From: Dastarcus helophoroides | Taxonomy: Eukaryota > Arthropoda > Insecta > Coleoptera > Bothrideridae | Length of the DNA: 64,000 bases | Assembly (NCBI GenBank): GCA_028583605.1 | Contig: CM053328.1 | Span: 9,502,782-9,566,781 of the forward strand | Reading direction: 5' to 3' | Shown: in pieces, positions 36,068 through 46,799 of the stretch | Numbering within the stretch: position 1 is the first letter of the stretch | Layout of the letters: every line of letters starts with the position of its first letter | The notes under the pieces: generated by a model | The model's database searches: none | Told to the model about the DNA's origin: nothing | Seen by the model: only the letters and a program-made list of their open reading frames with translations | Translations under genes and position numbers: made by a program

Positions 36068-36277
36068 TGTAGGTTTCGGAAAAATACCTGAGTCCGTTTT
36101 AAAATAGAAAATATATTAAACTAAAATATAAAAAAAGATATGAATAACTAAATATGAAAATTGAGTTCATCAACGTCTTAAAAGTTCGTCTTCGTTTTTC
36201 GCATCTTTTTTAACAACCCTCGAACCCAACTCGAAACCTAATCACTTAAGGATGTCAGCGGCAGTTCGTTCCCTACA
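36068..36277 (-). repeat. 3' LTR of the Ty3/Gypsy element
   Basis: 210 bp. Differs from the other LTR by point changes and by lacking a block of about 20 bp that reads CCTCCCCACGGTCACCACAC in the 40.4-kb copy. Confidence 0.85.
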
Positions 36278-36956
36278 TTCGGCCGCCCTACATATCATCC
36301 GCCTCGGATGATGAACAGTTTGGCCAACGCATATATTGGGCTCAAGTCGTTGTTTTATTGGGTCCCTCATGTTGTCCTTTCTTGCACACCTCATAAGTGG
36401 TCTTCGTAGATTGTACGTGTTGCGATTTTTATCCTGAACTTTCTGGATTTGGTGTTTAACGGCATCTCTCATCTGATTTATTTCTTCTTGAAATAACTTT
36501 ATCATCTCCTCTTCTATAAGTTCTTTAATTTTAACTCTTCGAAGAACAATTCAAATGGTACGTTGAATTTAATATTCGTTGTAAATCGTCTACGTGCTTA
36601 TACCATTTGTTCGGCTCATTAATCGGTAACTTCGGTAAGACTGAAAGGATGGTTCTGTTGATTCTTTCGACCTGCCCGTTTGCTCTAAGAAGTCCTGTTG
36701 TGATCTTTAGATGTTTTATTCCTTCTTCTTCGCAGTAGGTGGCAAATTCACCGGAGGTAAATGTCGTACCTCGGTCTGTAATTATTTGGAACGGATTTCC
36801 AAAAGTTTTCTTTTGTGTTTCTAATTTCTGCAAAACTTCTTTTCTCGTGGTTAATTTCATTGGATATAGCCACACAAACTTAATAAATCCATCAATTACC
36901 TCTAATATGTAGTTGTAATTTTTGTTAGTGGATTCAAGAGGTCCTAAGTGATCCAT
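36242..36956 (-). pseudogene. Integrase of the Ty3/Gypsy element, fragmentary
   Basis: Catalytic core with the D,D,E pattern: MDHLGPLES near the start, QIITDRGTTFTSGEF in the middle and GQVERINRTI with the glutamate. This enzyme would insert the cDNA into the chromosome. A frame break near 36530 separates the core from a C-terminal part (DKNRNTYNLRRP...) that runs into the LTR. The zinc-binding N-terminal part upstream is interrupted by several stops. Confidence 0.85.
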
Positions 36957-37193
36957 GTGGTAAGTATGGAGAGGAAATTCTGTTTTATGCAGCGGATGTA
37001 GGAATCCCTTTTGTTTGCCAGCCTTCTTGTTAGCTAGGATACATTTGATACAAATTTTTATGTATCTATCTACTTTTTCTTTAAAATTAGAAATGTAGTA
37101 TTCTCGCCTGATTTCTTCTTTCGTTCTTCTAGCAGCAAAATGACCTCTTTCATGAGCCAGTCTAATAATATCATTACGACTGGTATGACATGT

Positions 37194-38110
37194 TTAGTGA
37201 AATTTTAAATCTTCGGGGTTTTTCTGCATTAGGATTCCGCCGTAACCATCTATGCTTGCGTCTGTATGAACTTCTGTTTCATATTTGGCATTATGAATTT
37301 GTAATACTGGTGCTCCTGTTACAACACTCTTTAATTTCTCGAAGGAACTTCGTTGTTTGTGATCAAATTTGAACTTGACATCTTTCTTCATTAAATCACT
37401 GAGTGGTTTCGCTATAATGGAATAATTCAAAATAAACTTGCGAAAAAAGCCTATAATACCTAAAAAGCTTTGTACTTGCTTGAGACTGCTTGGTTCTGGG
37501 TAATGTTCAACTGCCTTAGTCTTCGTGGTTGATGGGAACAATCTTCCATATTCAATAATGTGTCCTAGAAATTCGATGGATGATTTCAATAGTGAACAAT
37601 CCTTTCAATCCCATCCCTAGTCCGTATTCTTGAGCGACATTAAAAACTTTCTCTAGATGACTAACTGCTTCATCCTCTGATTTCCCAATGTAACATCATT
37701 CATGTACACACAAAATTTTTTCAGTGCTTATCAAACGTCGAAAAATACAGTTGACATATCTTTGAAAAACTGCAGGACTATTGCAAAGACCAAACGGTAC
37801 CTTTTTAAAGCAATTGTGGCCATTATGTATAATAAATGAGGATGTAGTCCTTGCTCTCCTGATGCAACTGACTACGTGGAAACATCCATTTTTCAGATCA
37901 AGAGTGCTGAACACCTTGGTTTCGCTGAGTCCATCTAATAGTTCCTCTACCTCTACTAAAGACAACGGGTATCTGTCCTTAACAATCTGTGTGTTTACTC
38001 TTCTATAGTCGATGCAAAGGCGATACCATCCATTTTTCTTCTTGACGACTACAACTGGACTCGCCCACTCCGAATAACTCGGTTCGATAATTGAATTGTC
38101 TAGCCATTTA
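37194..38110 (-). pseudogene. Reverse transcriptase / RNase H of the Ty3/Gypsy element, broken
   Basis: Motifs in order on the minus strand: YSEWASPVVVVKKKNGW (about 38090-38030), FSTLDLKNGCFH with the first catalytic aspartate, KVPFGLCNSPAVFQRYVN, then a frameshift. The polymerase box follows at 37695-37706 and reads YMND where YMDD is usual. Then come the thumb (EFLGHIIEYG, QVQSFLGIIGFFRKFI) and the start of RNase H (VHTDASIDGYGGIL). Frameshifts and stops at several places. Confidence 0.88.
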
Positions 38111-38435
38111 CTTGTTTCTCGACAAATTCTTTTTCTTCAAGTGGTAATCTTCTTGGCGAACAGTAAACCGGTCTTCGTGCAGTATAATTTTCATTTGGAT
38201 TCCGATGTCTTTAGGACCTTCTGGTTGATAGCTGACAACTATGTCTTTAATTTGAAATGGAATATCTATTTCTGGTTCGGAGTCTTTTTCGATTAGGATA
38301 TTCATTACAGCTTTTATCGGATCAACCTTCTTCAGGGTTACTCTCTTTGAATTAATCGTTAACTCGCTTTGATCGATTAGTTCGTTTCCGATAATTAGCT
38401 TCATTCGCATCATGTCTTCTAGGACAACGTGACTA

Positions 38436-38720
38436 TTAACGAGATATTTCTTTCTGATCAACTAACAACACATAATCAAAACATCCTAAAAGTGTGATTG
38501 ACTTATTACCAAATCCAGCTAACGAAAGAGTTGAGTTTCTTAATGGTGGGCTACCAATTTCCGCATAGGCGTCTTCTCTTATTAGGTTAACGTCACTACC
38601 AGTGTCAATCAGGGCTGAGAATATACGTCCTTTGAGGTCGACCAGTTTTGATTTCTTTGACTTCAAGGTGGATATTTCATTTACTGTTGCGTATTTAGGT
38701 CTGGTATCGCTTCGTGTTGT
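38436..38720 (-). pseudogene. Aspartic protease region of the Ty3/Gypsy element
   Basis: FSALIDTGSDVNLIRED holds the retropepsin DTGS active-site motif; a flap-like NSTLSLAGFGNKSITLLG follows. It would cleave the polyprotein. It continues in another frame as a 117-codon linker toward reverse transcriptase (38461-38108, MIRKKYLVNSHVVLEDMM...). Confidence 0.8.
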
Positions 38721-39774
38721 TTTGCGGCTTGCAAGATAAAGCGATGTGCCCAAACTGGTCGCCACAATTGTAACATCGTATGTGGCGTTGTTTTGTGCTT
38801 TTTTGTCACTAGTCATTTTGAAGCTCGTGTTTGCTTTTTGGCTATAATGAGCTTCAGCCACTGTCTTCGACTTCATAATTTGGCATATTTGTAACTTTTC
38901 TTTAAATTCTTTTAGTGACCTCGCCCCGTACAAAATAGATTTATGACTGATGTCATCGATTATACAGTCTATGACATACTGTATAAAGGCCTCGTCTTTT
39001 ATCATTCCTCTGCTAGCAATTTCCTTCATAATTAAAAAGTACTGCTGCACATTTTCATCTTTACGTTTCTTCCTTTGCCTCAATGTCTCATGTAATTTTG
39101 CACTATTCAACTTTGGTGCAAATTCTTCCTTTAACGCCTTCTTCAGCTTTGACCAAGAATTTGTATATAGAACTTGGCTAGTCCATGCAACAAATATAGC
39201 AAATATAAATTGTTGTATTTCCGACCACCTTAGCAGTTCAGAGTGTTCTTCTTTATCTAATTATCGAGTAGTTATCTTTGCCGCAAAATTTGTGTATTGA
39301 CTCTTCTACGTCTTTAAAGGACATCACAAATTTTGGGGCTGATGACTCTCGAATTATGATACTTGTGTCATCTTTAGAGTTGCTTTTCTCTGAAACGTCT
39401 TCATCGTCTTCCTCCTCTTCTTCTTTTTCGTCTTCTTCGTCTTGTGTTATGGTGTGTTTCAATGATTGCAAATCCCCTAGGTTCGTATAGATTCGTCTAA
39501 ATAATTCTAATTTGTCTCCACTGCAGTCTAGGTGTGAAAGACTGCAAATTAGAATTAAGTCTCTGTCATTTAAATTGTTCTTTACGTAAGTTAATTTTTA
39601 TTTGTATCCAACAGAGTCTTTGGAGGGCGCAAATCCTTGAAACTCCCTTAATCGCTTTCTATTCATTCTATCACCATCGTCTTTAAAAATAAACTCATGA
39701 AGAGCTCGAATTTGAGTGGCGGGAGCTATTCTTATACTCTCGACAATACAAGGAATTCGACCTAAGTTTTCCAT
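38721..39774 (-). pseudogene. gag region of the Ty3/Gypsy element, broken
   Basis: Starts at ATG 39774 (MENLGRIPCIVES), is stopped once in frame at codon 59 (TAA, plus-strand 39598-39600), and continues in the same frame through LSHLDCSGDKLELFRRIY. An acidic run follows (DEEDEKEEEEEDDED, about residues 110-124). Near 39253 the frame shifts by one and resumes as WSEIQQFIFA ... KLNSAKLHETLRQRKKRKDE, the conserved retrotransposon gag core. A zinc knuckle CYNCGDQFGHIALSC is readable at about 38735-38785 but lies in a different frame from the flanking 224-codon frame, and has five instead of four residues before the histidine. Confidence 0.8.
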
Positions 39775-40233
39775 ATTTATTCAAAATTTAACACTATTTC
39801 CAATAAAATCTTCCTTATTAAAATTGACTGTCTGATTAATTAATATAATTCTGCTCCAAATCTATATTACTTTTACTTAAAGTGAATGGAACGAACTCAC
39901 CAGTAATTTATAGTGCCGTCGGATAAAAAGGTACGCCACTGTCAGCTTGGAGTGTTGCACTTGTTTCACCTTCTACCCTGGGTACTTCGCACGAAATTTA
40001 CCCTAAATTTTCACCAAGCCGATTGCAGAACGCGGACACTTTTTACTGCCTGCTTTTCGCTAAAACGCGCCCAGTTACTTATTTTAAAACTCTTTTTCGT
40101 GTAGTCACTAAAAAATATTTTCCATACAGAGTTTAGGCATCACAATGCCATTTATTGCTTTCGATTCACTTCACCTATCTTCACTTTATTACTTTTGAAT
40201 TCGTCCTCACTTTATCACTTTTCCCTTGACTCT

Positions 40234-40251
40234 ATCTCGGACGAGCCCCTA
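40234..40251 (-). promoter_or_regulatory. Primer binding site, tRNA-Pro type
   Basis: Five bases inside the 5' LTR, the minus strand reads TAGGGGCTCGTCCGAGAT. This differs at two positions from the sequence complementary to the 3' end of tRNA-Pro as used by many retroelements. Position and similarity both support the call. Confidence 0.75.
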
Positions 40252-40256
40252 GATTT

Positions 40257-40489
40257 TGTAAGTTTCGGAAAAATACCTGAGTCAGTTTTAAAATAAAAAA
40301 TATATTAAACTAAAATATAAAAGAAGATATGAATAACTAAATATAAAAATTGAGTTCATCAACGTCTTAAAAGTTCGTCTTTGTTTTTCCCGTCTTTTTT
40401 AACAACCTCCCCACGGTCACCACACAACCCTCGAACCCAACTCGAAACACAATCACTTAAGTAATGCCAGCGGCGATTCGTTCCCTACA
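40257..40489 (-). repeat. 5' LTR of the Ty3/Gypsy element
   Basis: 233 bp, TG...CA ended, sharing GGAAAAATACCTGAGTC and GAGTTCATCAACGTCTTAAA with the 36.07-kb LTR. Confidence 0.85.
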
Positions 40490-40493
40490 GTTG

Positions 40494-41450
40494 GTAAATT
40501 TGACTTTAAAATCGATAATAAAGTAGAAATTTCTTCTTCTAAATTTTGATATTATTAAATCGAAACTTTGAGACAAATTTAAAATTTTAAGTTGAATTCG
40601 AAATACTTTGATATTTTGATTTGAAAGCCAAAATTTCGACAAAAAAGTTATGACAAGTTTGAAATTGAATCATATTTTTTTTATTGAAACCTCCATTTTT
40701 ACAAATCAAAAATTAATAGAAAAAAGTCAAAATTTAATATTTCCGTTTTTGAGAAATATCGATTTTTTTTAGTTTAAAAGTTTGGTACAAAATGCTAGAA
40801 TAAAAGGTAAGCACATTTGATTTCAAACCCTAAAGAAAAAGCAAAATTGCGGAAAAAATCCAAATTTGTAAATAAACGTTTAATGGTTATATTTGAAATT
40901 TCAGAAAAAATGTAGTTCTTTCAAACTCGTTTCGAAAAGTCGAAAAGAAATTAGTCTGTAAAGTTTGATATTTTAAATTGTAGTTAAATATTTTCTTTAA
41001 AAGAGATAATTAAATGTTCATATTTAAAATTGTACGAGAAACGTGAAATTTTGAGTATTAACATCGACATAATTAAAAGTTCGACAAAAAGATTTTCGAG
41101 CATAAAGTTGAACAACAAAAAATTAGAATCTCTGAAAAAATTTAAATTTGCGGGTTTGTGAAAATAATTGAAAAAAATAAGAAAAAATGAAAGTTAAACC
41201 CACTAAGTGTTGACATTTTGATGAAACAGAATGTCTTAAATAAAATCGGAATGTTTAAACAATTTTCCAAGCTACTCTCAGTATTTCGACAAAAGAATTC
41301 TAGGAAATTAAATCAATATTTTTAGAAAACCAAGAAAAAAACATGAAAAATTTGGCTGAAATCGATTTACAAAAGTATATTAACTTTTGTAAGAAACCAA
41401 GAGACTTTTCTTGAAGATAAATTAAGTGTTCAACTGTTCAAGTACCAAAA
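40494..41450. repeat. Mixed quasi-repeat
   Basis: Continuation of the AT-rich block interrupted by the LTR element; no gene. Confidence 0.5.
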
Positions 41451-41653
41451 TTTATGGGGACGTGAGTTATCGGCACTTGCGGTGCAAAATCGTAGATTTT
41501 TCATCACCTCGTACGTGATAACAACGGCTCAAGCGATCCAAAGCAACAATCGAAATGCCTTGTAAGCAAAATCATCGATTCAATGCGTTCCATACACCAG
41601 GCAGTTCCTGATTTATTTTAAGCCAAGCCCCCCACCCAACAGGAGAGCGTTTC

Positions 41654-41909
41654 AGTCATCTCTGTCCCGTATAATCCAGAGCAGAGTTCCCTAGACCTCA
41701 AGGCCGGTACGGGAGTAGTACGCGCAATTAAACCGAATCTAATTACCAACCCCGTTATGTAAATATTTCGAACGTCGACGGCTATGGCCAACATTGTGTG
41801 ATCATCCTCGAGAAGAAAAATCGAAAATTTCCGAAAATTTGTGTGATAGTGACAACGCGTCGATTTTGTTTAATAATAGTGTGTTCCAGCACGCTGCGTC
41901 TGATCCCAG
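41654..41909 (+). other. Candidate noncoding first exon of a host gene
   Basis: An abrupt change to balanced, non-repetitive sequence begins near 41500. TTCAGTCA at 41651-41658 is a strong insect initiator (A at 41654), with GCAGA at +28 to +32 matching four of five DPE positions and no TATA box. About 255 bp later, CCCAG/GTAAGT at 41909/41910 is a perfect consensus splice donor. The exon contains only short upstream frames (for example ATGGCCAAC... stopping after five codons). Joined to the acceptor at 59001, its last base would lie two bases before the ATG of the candidate coding exon. The promoter and donor are seen; the joining is inferred. Confidence 0.5.
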
Positions 41910-42053
41910 GTAAGTTTGTTATTGTTTTGAACAAGTGTTTTAGACTGACTTGTGCGTTGAAAAAATCCGAATCGTGGGGCAGCATTTTAATATTCAAATT
42001 CGCCAGCATGATAGCTGATGCAAAATGCTTTTTTTTGCAAAGAAAGAACAAAG
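41910..42053. other. Start of presumed intron 1
   Basis: Non-repetitive sequence after the donor; ends at the foldback copy. Confidence 0.35.
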
Positions 42054-42122
42054 AATTGAAATACAAATCTTGTCCCTTGCAACGAAAAAAGATTAAAAAA
42101 CACAACAAAGGTTGCTCTAATA

Positions 42123-45100
42123 AAGGGATGAACAACCTTTTTTTACAGCGGGCCAATAACAAGGCTAAAAATTTTGCGCGGGCCGCATGTGAGAAAAATA
42201 TGAATGCTGGGGCGCTTGCACCCCCTGGTTCATGCAGTAAACCGAAAATTTGTATGTATTCAATTGGAGGACTTTCCAATTCTTCAGAATTCATCCTTTC
42301 CTTGAAACATTTTTTCTAAATTTCTACCTTTTTCTCAAATTTTGTATATTTTTTTACAAAATTTGAATTTTTCTTTTAAAATTTTGCATTTATTCATAAA
42401 ATTTCCATTCTTTTATCAAATATTACTGTCGAAATTTTGAATTTAAAAACTCTTAGGTTTTTTTTGAAATTTAGTCATTTCTCGAAATTCGACTTTTCCT
42501 GAAAATTTCGCCTTTTTTATTCTGAAAATTTCAGCTTGTTTATTAAAATTTGCCATTTTTTCGAAATCTGGTCGATCTTTTGACAAAAAGGTATATTTTT
42601 TAGAAACTTAAAATTTGTATGAAAGGACAAAAATTTCTTTGTAAATTTCAACTCTTTTAATCCAAATTTCTGGTAGTTTCAACTGGTTTGTCAAAATTTC
42701 GACGTGTTATCACAATAATTGACATATTCTGGCGCCTGTTGAGGCAAGGTAGGAAGCATGTCTTCCTCTGACTCGTCCAGAGAATCCAGAGAAAATAAAT
42801 ATTCAATTTTTTTCTTAAGATTTACTCTTTTTCTGAATTTCGAAGGTTTACTAAAATTAAATGCTTTTTCTTAAAATTTAGATCTTTTTTGCAAAATTTC
42901 TCTTGCAATATCGTCTTTTTCTGGGGGTTTTGACTATTTTTTTTACTCTATTTTTAATTTGACTTTCTTCGGACAATTTTTTGTCCATTTCAAAGTTTTC
43001 TCGAATTTTTTTTCAAATTCCGATATTTTTCTGAATTTTATTAAGATTTCGATCTTTTAGATTCGGATTTTTTTTTGAAATTCTGACTGGTTTCCTAAAA
43101 TTTGCCTTTTTCAGGAAATCTTGATTTTTATCTTAATATCCGATATTTAATATTGCAATAAATTTTTCCTTTTTTTTTTGGGAAATTCGTCTTTTTTTTC
43201 AAAATTTCGAATTTTTCTAAAATAGTCTTTTACCTTAAATTTGCCTGTTCCTCAAAATTTATCTTTCGAAATTTCGATTTTGTTTTCCAAATCTTACTTT
43301 TTGGACTTTTTCAAAAATGATTTATTTATTTCAAAATTTTGTCATTTTCTTGAAAATATTTTTGGGGATTTCGAGAAAAACATTTTTTGTAAATTCAACA
43401 TCTTTACTGAATTTTAAATTTTGAGAAAAATGTTTTTGAATCTTGCGATTTTTCTTTCTCAGAGTTGGACTTTTTTTTTAAATTTGCGTCATTTCACAAA
43501 ATTAGATTTTTGAAAATTCTGATTTTTTTTTAATTTTGCACATTTCTCGAGCTTCTGAGAAGGTTTTTATTTTCAATAGGATTTATTGAACATTTCAATT
43601 TTTCCCCTTAAAATTGAATCTTTTTTTGGAAATTTGGAATTATTCCTAGTAAGTTCAATATTTTTATGTAATTTGTAACGTAATCTTCAAAAATCCTGAT
43701 TTTTTTTCGAAGTCTTTGTTTTTCTGGTAATTTTAAAATTTGATTCCCGATAATTTCAACTTGTCCAAAATTCATGTTATTCTCCAAATTCTGACTTTTA
43801 ATTCAAAATTCAATTTTATGTGTTTCTGGACATTTTCATTTAAAATGGATTTTTTTACAAAGATTTAGACTTTTTTACAAAATTCGTTAACTTTTTTTTA
43901 AATTGGATCGAAATTTTAATGGAATAAACAATCTGAGAAGAATATTTTTAATAAATCTTGAAAAAAACATTTCTTAAAAAATTTGAAAAATATGACAAAA
44001 TTGAAATAAAATAAAAATTCTGATATTATTATTTTTAAAAGTTGCATTTATTTACCTGAATTCAACTTGCTCTGGAAATTAAAACTCTTTTTACAAAAAT
44101 TTCTTTTTGGAAATTTTGTCTCTTTTCCATTTCCACTTTTTCTAAATTTCGACATTTCTTAAGTTCTTTAAACGGTTTTTTCTTAAGATTGGGCTTTTTT
44201 CAAAATTTTGACTTTAATTTGAAAATGCGATGTTCCCAATTCTGTAGTTTTTAAGCAAAAATACACATTACTAAGCCAGAAAGTTTTCTTTTTTACCCAT
44301 GGGTATTTTAGAATGATTGTTGTTGCCCCCCTTAAAGAGAATCTTCCTACGCTCATGTCCAAAATATTTCATGAATCGTGGAAATTAATGTTCTTTTTTT
44401 TTCATCAAATTGTTTGACATTTTCTTTTCCAAAATTTTTACGTAAAACAGTAAAGCTTAGGCGGGCCGCATAAAAATGTTAGGCAGGCCGCATGTGGCCC
44501 GCGGGCAGTGTTGCCAGTGGTTCGATGCCATATGTCGCTACCGGACCTTTAAAATTCCGCTACCGGCCGCTACCCAACACAGAAAGGGTAAAGAGCTCTA
44601 CAAAAAGCCTAATCTTGAAGGATAAATACCTTTTTTTACCTTCAGAGACTAATTAAAGCCAAAGATATAAAAAACCTTTCGTTGATCTTTGACATAAAGA
44701 ATCGCTAACGAAAATTAAAAAAGAATTATCACACTACCTGAGAGCTATTTTGAATTTTTAAATGACTTCAAAGTCGTCGAGTAACATAGTATCTTAGGGG
44801 AAATACATATTTTTCCCTAAGAAAAATAAAATTTAAATGTTCTAAGGATTACTGCAATGATTGTGATTAACTTTCTACATGTAAAATTGTTGTTAACAAC
44901 TCTCTGTCAGATGGCGCCATTAAATAAATCGGTAAGTAAGTTTTTCAACAACTAGTTTATTTATTGTTAACTTGATTTTTAAAAGCAAAATGTGAAAATT
45001 TAGGTGCCCTCAAAATTCCGCTACTTTTTGTTCAATTTATCGTCGGCGCCGCTACGCCGCCAAATGCTTCAAATGTCGCTACCAATAGCGGAATTCCGCT

Positions 45101-45144
45101 ACCTCTGGCAACACTGCCCGCGGGCCACGTCTTGCTTATCCCTG
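42123..45144. mobile_element. hAT-1, non-autonomous, inside foldback copy 7
   Basis: Left end AAGGGATGAACAACC and right end GCTTATCCCTG (inverted CAGGGATAAGCAA). They are flanked by the decayed 8-bp duplications CTCTAATA (42115-42122) and CTTTAATG (45145-45152), both one change away from the uninterrupted CTCTAATG in copy 8. Subterminal words GCGGGCCGCATGTGAG (left) and GGCCCGCGGGC... (right) are typical of hAT elements of the CAGGG-RT-GGCAA type. The interior 42270-44440 is T-rich quasi-repeat with no transposase. It shares a colinear body with 1100-1760. Confidence 0.85.
44506..45116. mobile_element. hAT-2, 611-bp MITE nested in hAT-1
   Basis: Ends CAGTGTTGCCAG ... CTGGCAACACTG (12-bp perfect inverted repeat), flanked by an exact 8-bp duplication CCCGCGGG (44498-44505 and 45117-45124). 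Subterminal copies of CCGCTACC and ATTCCGCTAC are arranged on both sides, as in transposase-binding arrays of hAT MITEs. No coding capacity. The perfect ends and duplication make it younger than hAT-1. Confidence 0.92.
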
Positions 45145-45325
45145 CTTTAATGCGTTTCGATAGCCAAGCCATCATCTTCAGAGAGATACTACTACTACTA
45201 CTCAGTATATCTTTGAATATGATAGCCTGGTTACCGAAACGCGTTAGAGCAACCTTTGTTGTGTTTTTTAATCCTTCTTGGTTTCAGAGGACAAGATTTG
45301 TATTTCAATTTTTGAAGATAACCTG

Positions 45326-46216
45326 TTTCATCAAGGTTTTTTTGTTTTTACTTTTCTTTTTTTAAAAATGTCGTCCTTTTAGAAGTTCGAAATGTTTCTG
45401 AATTTATATTTTATCTGAGAATTTAGACTTCTTTTCAAAAATTTGGATTTTCTAAAGTATTAGAGTTTTTTTGAAAGTTTCGATTTTTTTAAAGTGTTAA
45501 TTGGTTCGAAAATTTTAACTTTTTCTTTAGAAAAATCAAATATTTTTCAGAATTTGGGAAACAGGAAAAAGAAACAAACAAAGAAATTTAATTGAATGCA
45601 TCTAACCACCACGTTCATCAGCTGATTTCCTCACATCGCTTTCTTAAACATTATATATAATTGCAGAGACAATGGGATTTTCCATTTTTTTTTATTTGTT
45701 GTTGTTGCAAAAACTGGAAATTTTGAGTTTTCTGTTTCTGTTATCCATTTTTAAGTTTTTTTCAGACTTTAAACTTCTATAAATTCTGACTTTTTCTCAA
45801 AATTTTGACTTAAATTTTTAATTATTGCCTAAAATTAGAATTGAAATAACAAAATGTAGATTTTTTTGTTCATGGTATTCTCGAAATTATGGGAAATTAT
45901 TTATTTGTAATATGATTTGTGAAATTCATTTAGAAATTTCCATTTATTCCACAAAATTCTGGCTGGCTTACCCCTATTTATTTTTATTCTAAAAGATCAC
46001 TTTTAAATTAAAAATTTTGACTTCATAGTCTTCATACTCAACATTTTCGCTTTTCTCAGAAATATTTTTTTTAGAAATTTCTTTTTTGATATTTAAACTT
46101 TCGTCCGAACTGTCGCCTTCTTTTATGAAGACCTTTTCAAAAAGGTTTTTTCAATTTCTCCACATTTAAATTTTTTCTGAAATTTCAGGATTAATGTCGG
46201 AAAGAAATATTACAGA
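45326..46216. repeat. T-rich quasi-repeat
   Basis: No gene. The 77-codon frame from 45132 spans the nested insertions and is not a gene. Confidence 0.5.
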
Positions 46217-46275
46217 TTTCAGGGCCGGATTAAACCCTGCAGGGGCCACTAAACAATGCAACTCTCGGGGCCCTT
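46207..46275 (+). mobile_element. hAT-like left end, unpaired
   Basis: CAGGGCCGGATTAAACCCTG followed by CAGGGGCC and GGGGCCC is the style of a hAT terminus. No matching right end was found before 64 kb, so it is a fragment or a coincidence. Confidence 0.35.
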
Positions 46276-46349
46276 CTCTCCTTGAGTAGATGAAGAAGGT
46301 AACCTTATTCCAGAGTTTTCCAAACTATGTATGTTCATTTTTTGTTGTT

Positions 46350-46518
46350 GGTGGAACGGACTGGTCCTTGGTTATCTTCAAAAATTGAAATACAAATCTT
46401 GTCCCTTGAAACCAAACAAGATTAAAAAACACAACAAAGGTTGCTCTAATGCGTTTCGATAGACAAGTTATCATCTTCAGAGAGATCAGTATCTCTGATC
46501 TCTCTGAAAATAAGATAA
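46350..46518. repeat. Foldback copy 8 (left arm nearly complete)
   Basis: The best preserved left arm: GGTGGAACGGACTGGTCCTT, TTATCTTCAAAAATTGAAAT, TTGTCCCTTGAAACC, GCTCTAATGCGTTTCGATAG, ATCATCTTCAGAGAGATC. It folds back only over the tip (CTCTGATCTCTCTGAAAATA); the rest of the right arm is lost. Confidence 0.85.
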
Positions 46519-46543
46519 CTCAGTAGTTGAAATGAACACCGGT

Positions 46544-46617
46544 ATTCCGCAGAAAATTAATAAGCTGAAACCTGAAATTTATTCCGCAGAAAATTAATAA
46601 GCTGAAACCTGAAATCT
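46544..46617. repeat. 37-bp tandem duplication, two units
   Basis: ATTCCGCAGAAAATTAATAA plus 17 more bases, repeated exactly at a 37-bp interval except for a final change; a recent slippage event. Confidence 0.9.
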
Positions 46618-46798
46618 ATTCTCGTAATCTTGTAGAATAAAGTACACGCTTAAAGGAATCAAAAATCTCTCGGTTAGTATGTTCGAGATTAAAATCAGAA
46701 TTCCTTTCTTCGAAATTTTGATTTAAAGCTAACAATTTGGAAGGAGTTCCGAAAGAGTAATGGATAATTTTATAAAAAAGTTTTTGTCTTTGTAACAC
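46616..46798 (-). other. Unrecognised 60-codon frame
   Basis: Minus-strand peptide (...SFGTPSKLLALNQNF...) with a less repetitive amino-acid make-up than neighbouring frames. I do not recognise it. Its position beside a foldback copy suggests a transposon scrap rather than a gene. Confidence 0.2.
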
Positions 46799-46799
46799 T

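Larger units (their letters stand above)
36068..40489 (-). mobile_element. Ty3/Gypsy LTR retrotransposon, degenerate, with both LTRs
   Basis: A 4.4-kb element on the minus strand with two LTRs beginning TGTAG and ending CTACA (plus-strand view) and an exact GTTG duplication (36064-36067, 40490-40493). Order of parts on the minus strand: LTR, tRNA-Pro-like primer site, gag, zinc knuckle, protease, reverse transcriptase, RNase H, integrase, LTR. Integrase lies after RNase H, the Ty3/Gypsy order. Multiple stops and frameshifts and a changed polymerase active site show it is no longer functional. No envelope gene is present. Confidence 0.92.
42054..45325. repeat. Foldback copy 7, split by a hAT insertion
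   Basis: The left arm 42054-42122 (TGAAATACAAATCTTGTCCC ... AAGGTTGCTCTAATA) and the remainder 45145-45325 (CTTTAATGCGTTTCGATAGC ... GCAACCTTTGTTGTG ... TTTCAATTTTTGAAGATAAC) together make one continuous element once 42123-45144 is removed. Copy 8 at 46350 shows the same words uninterrupted. A short ACT microsatellite sits at its tip (45187-45201). Confidence 0.85.

Noticed and set aside
41782..42319. Two overlapping frames of 170 and 173 codons on opposite strands
   Set aside because: They straddle the candidate exon, its intron, the foldback left arm and the hAT-1 end; open by chance.
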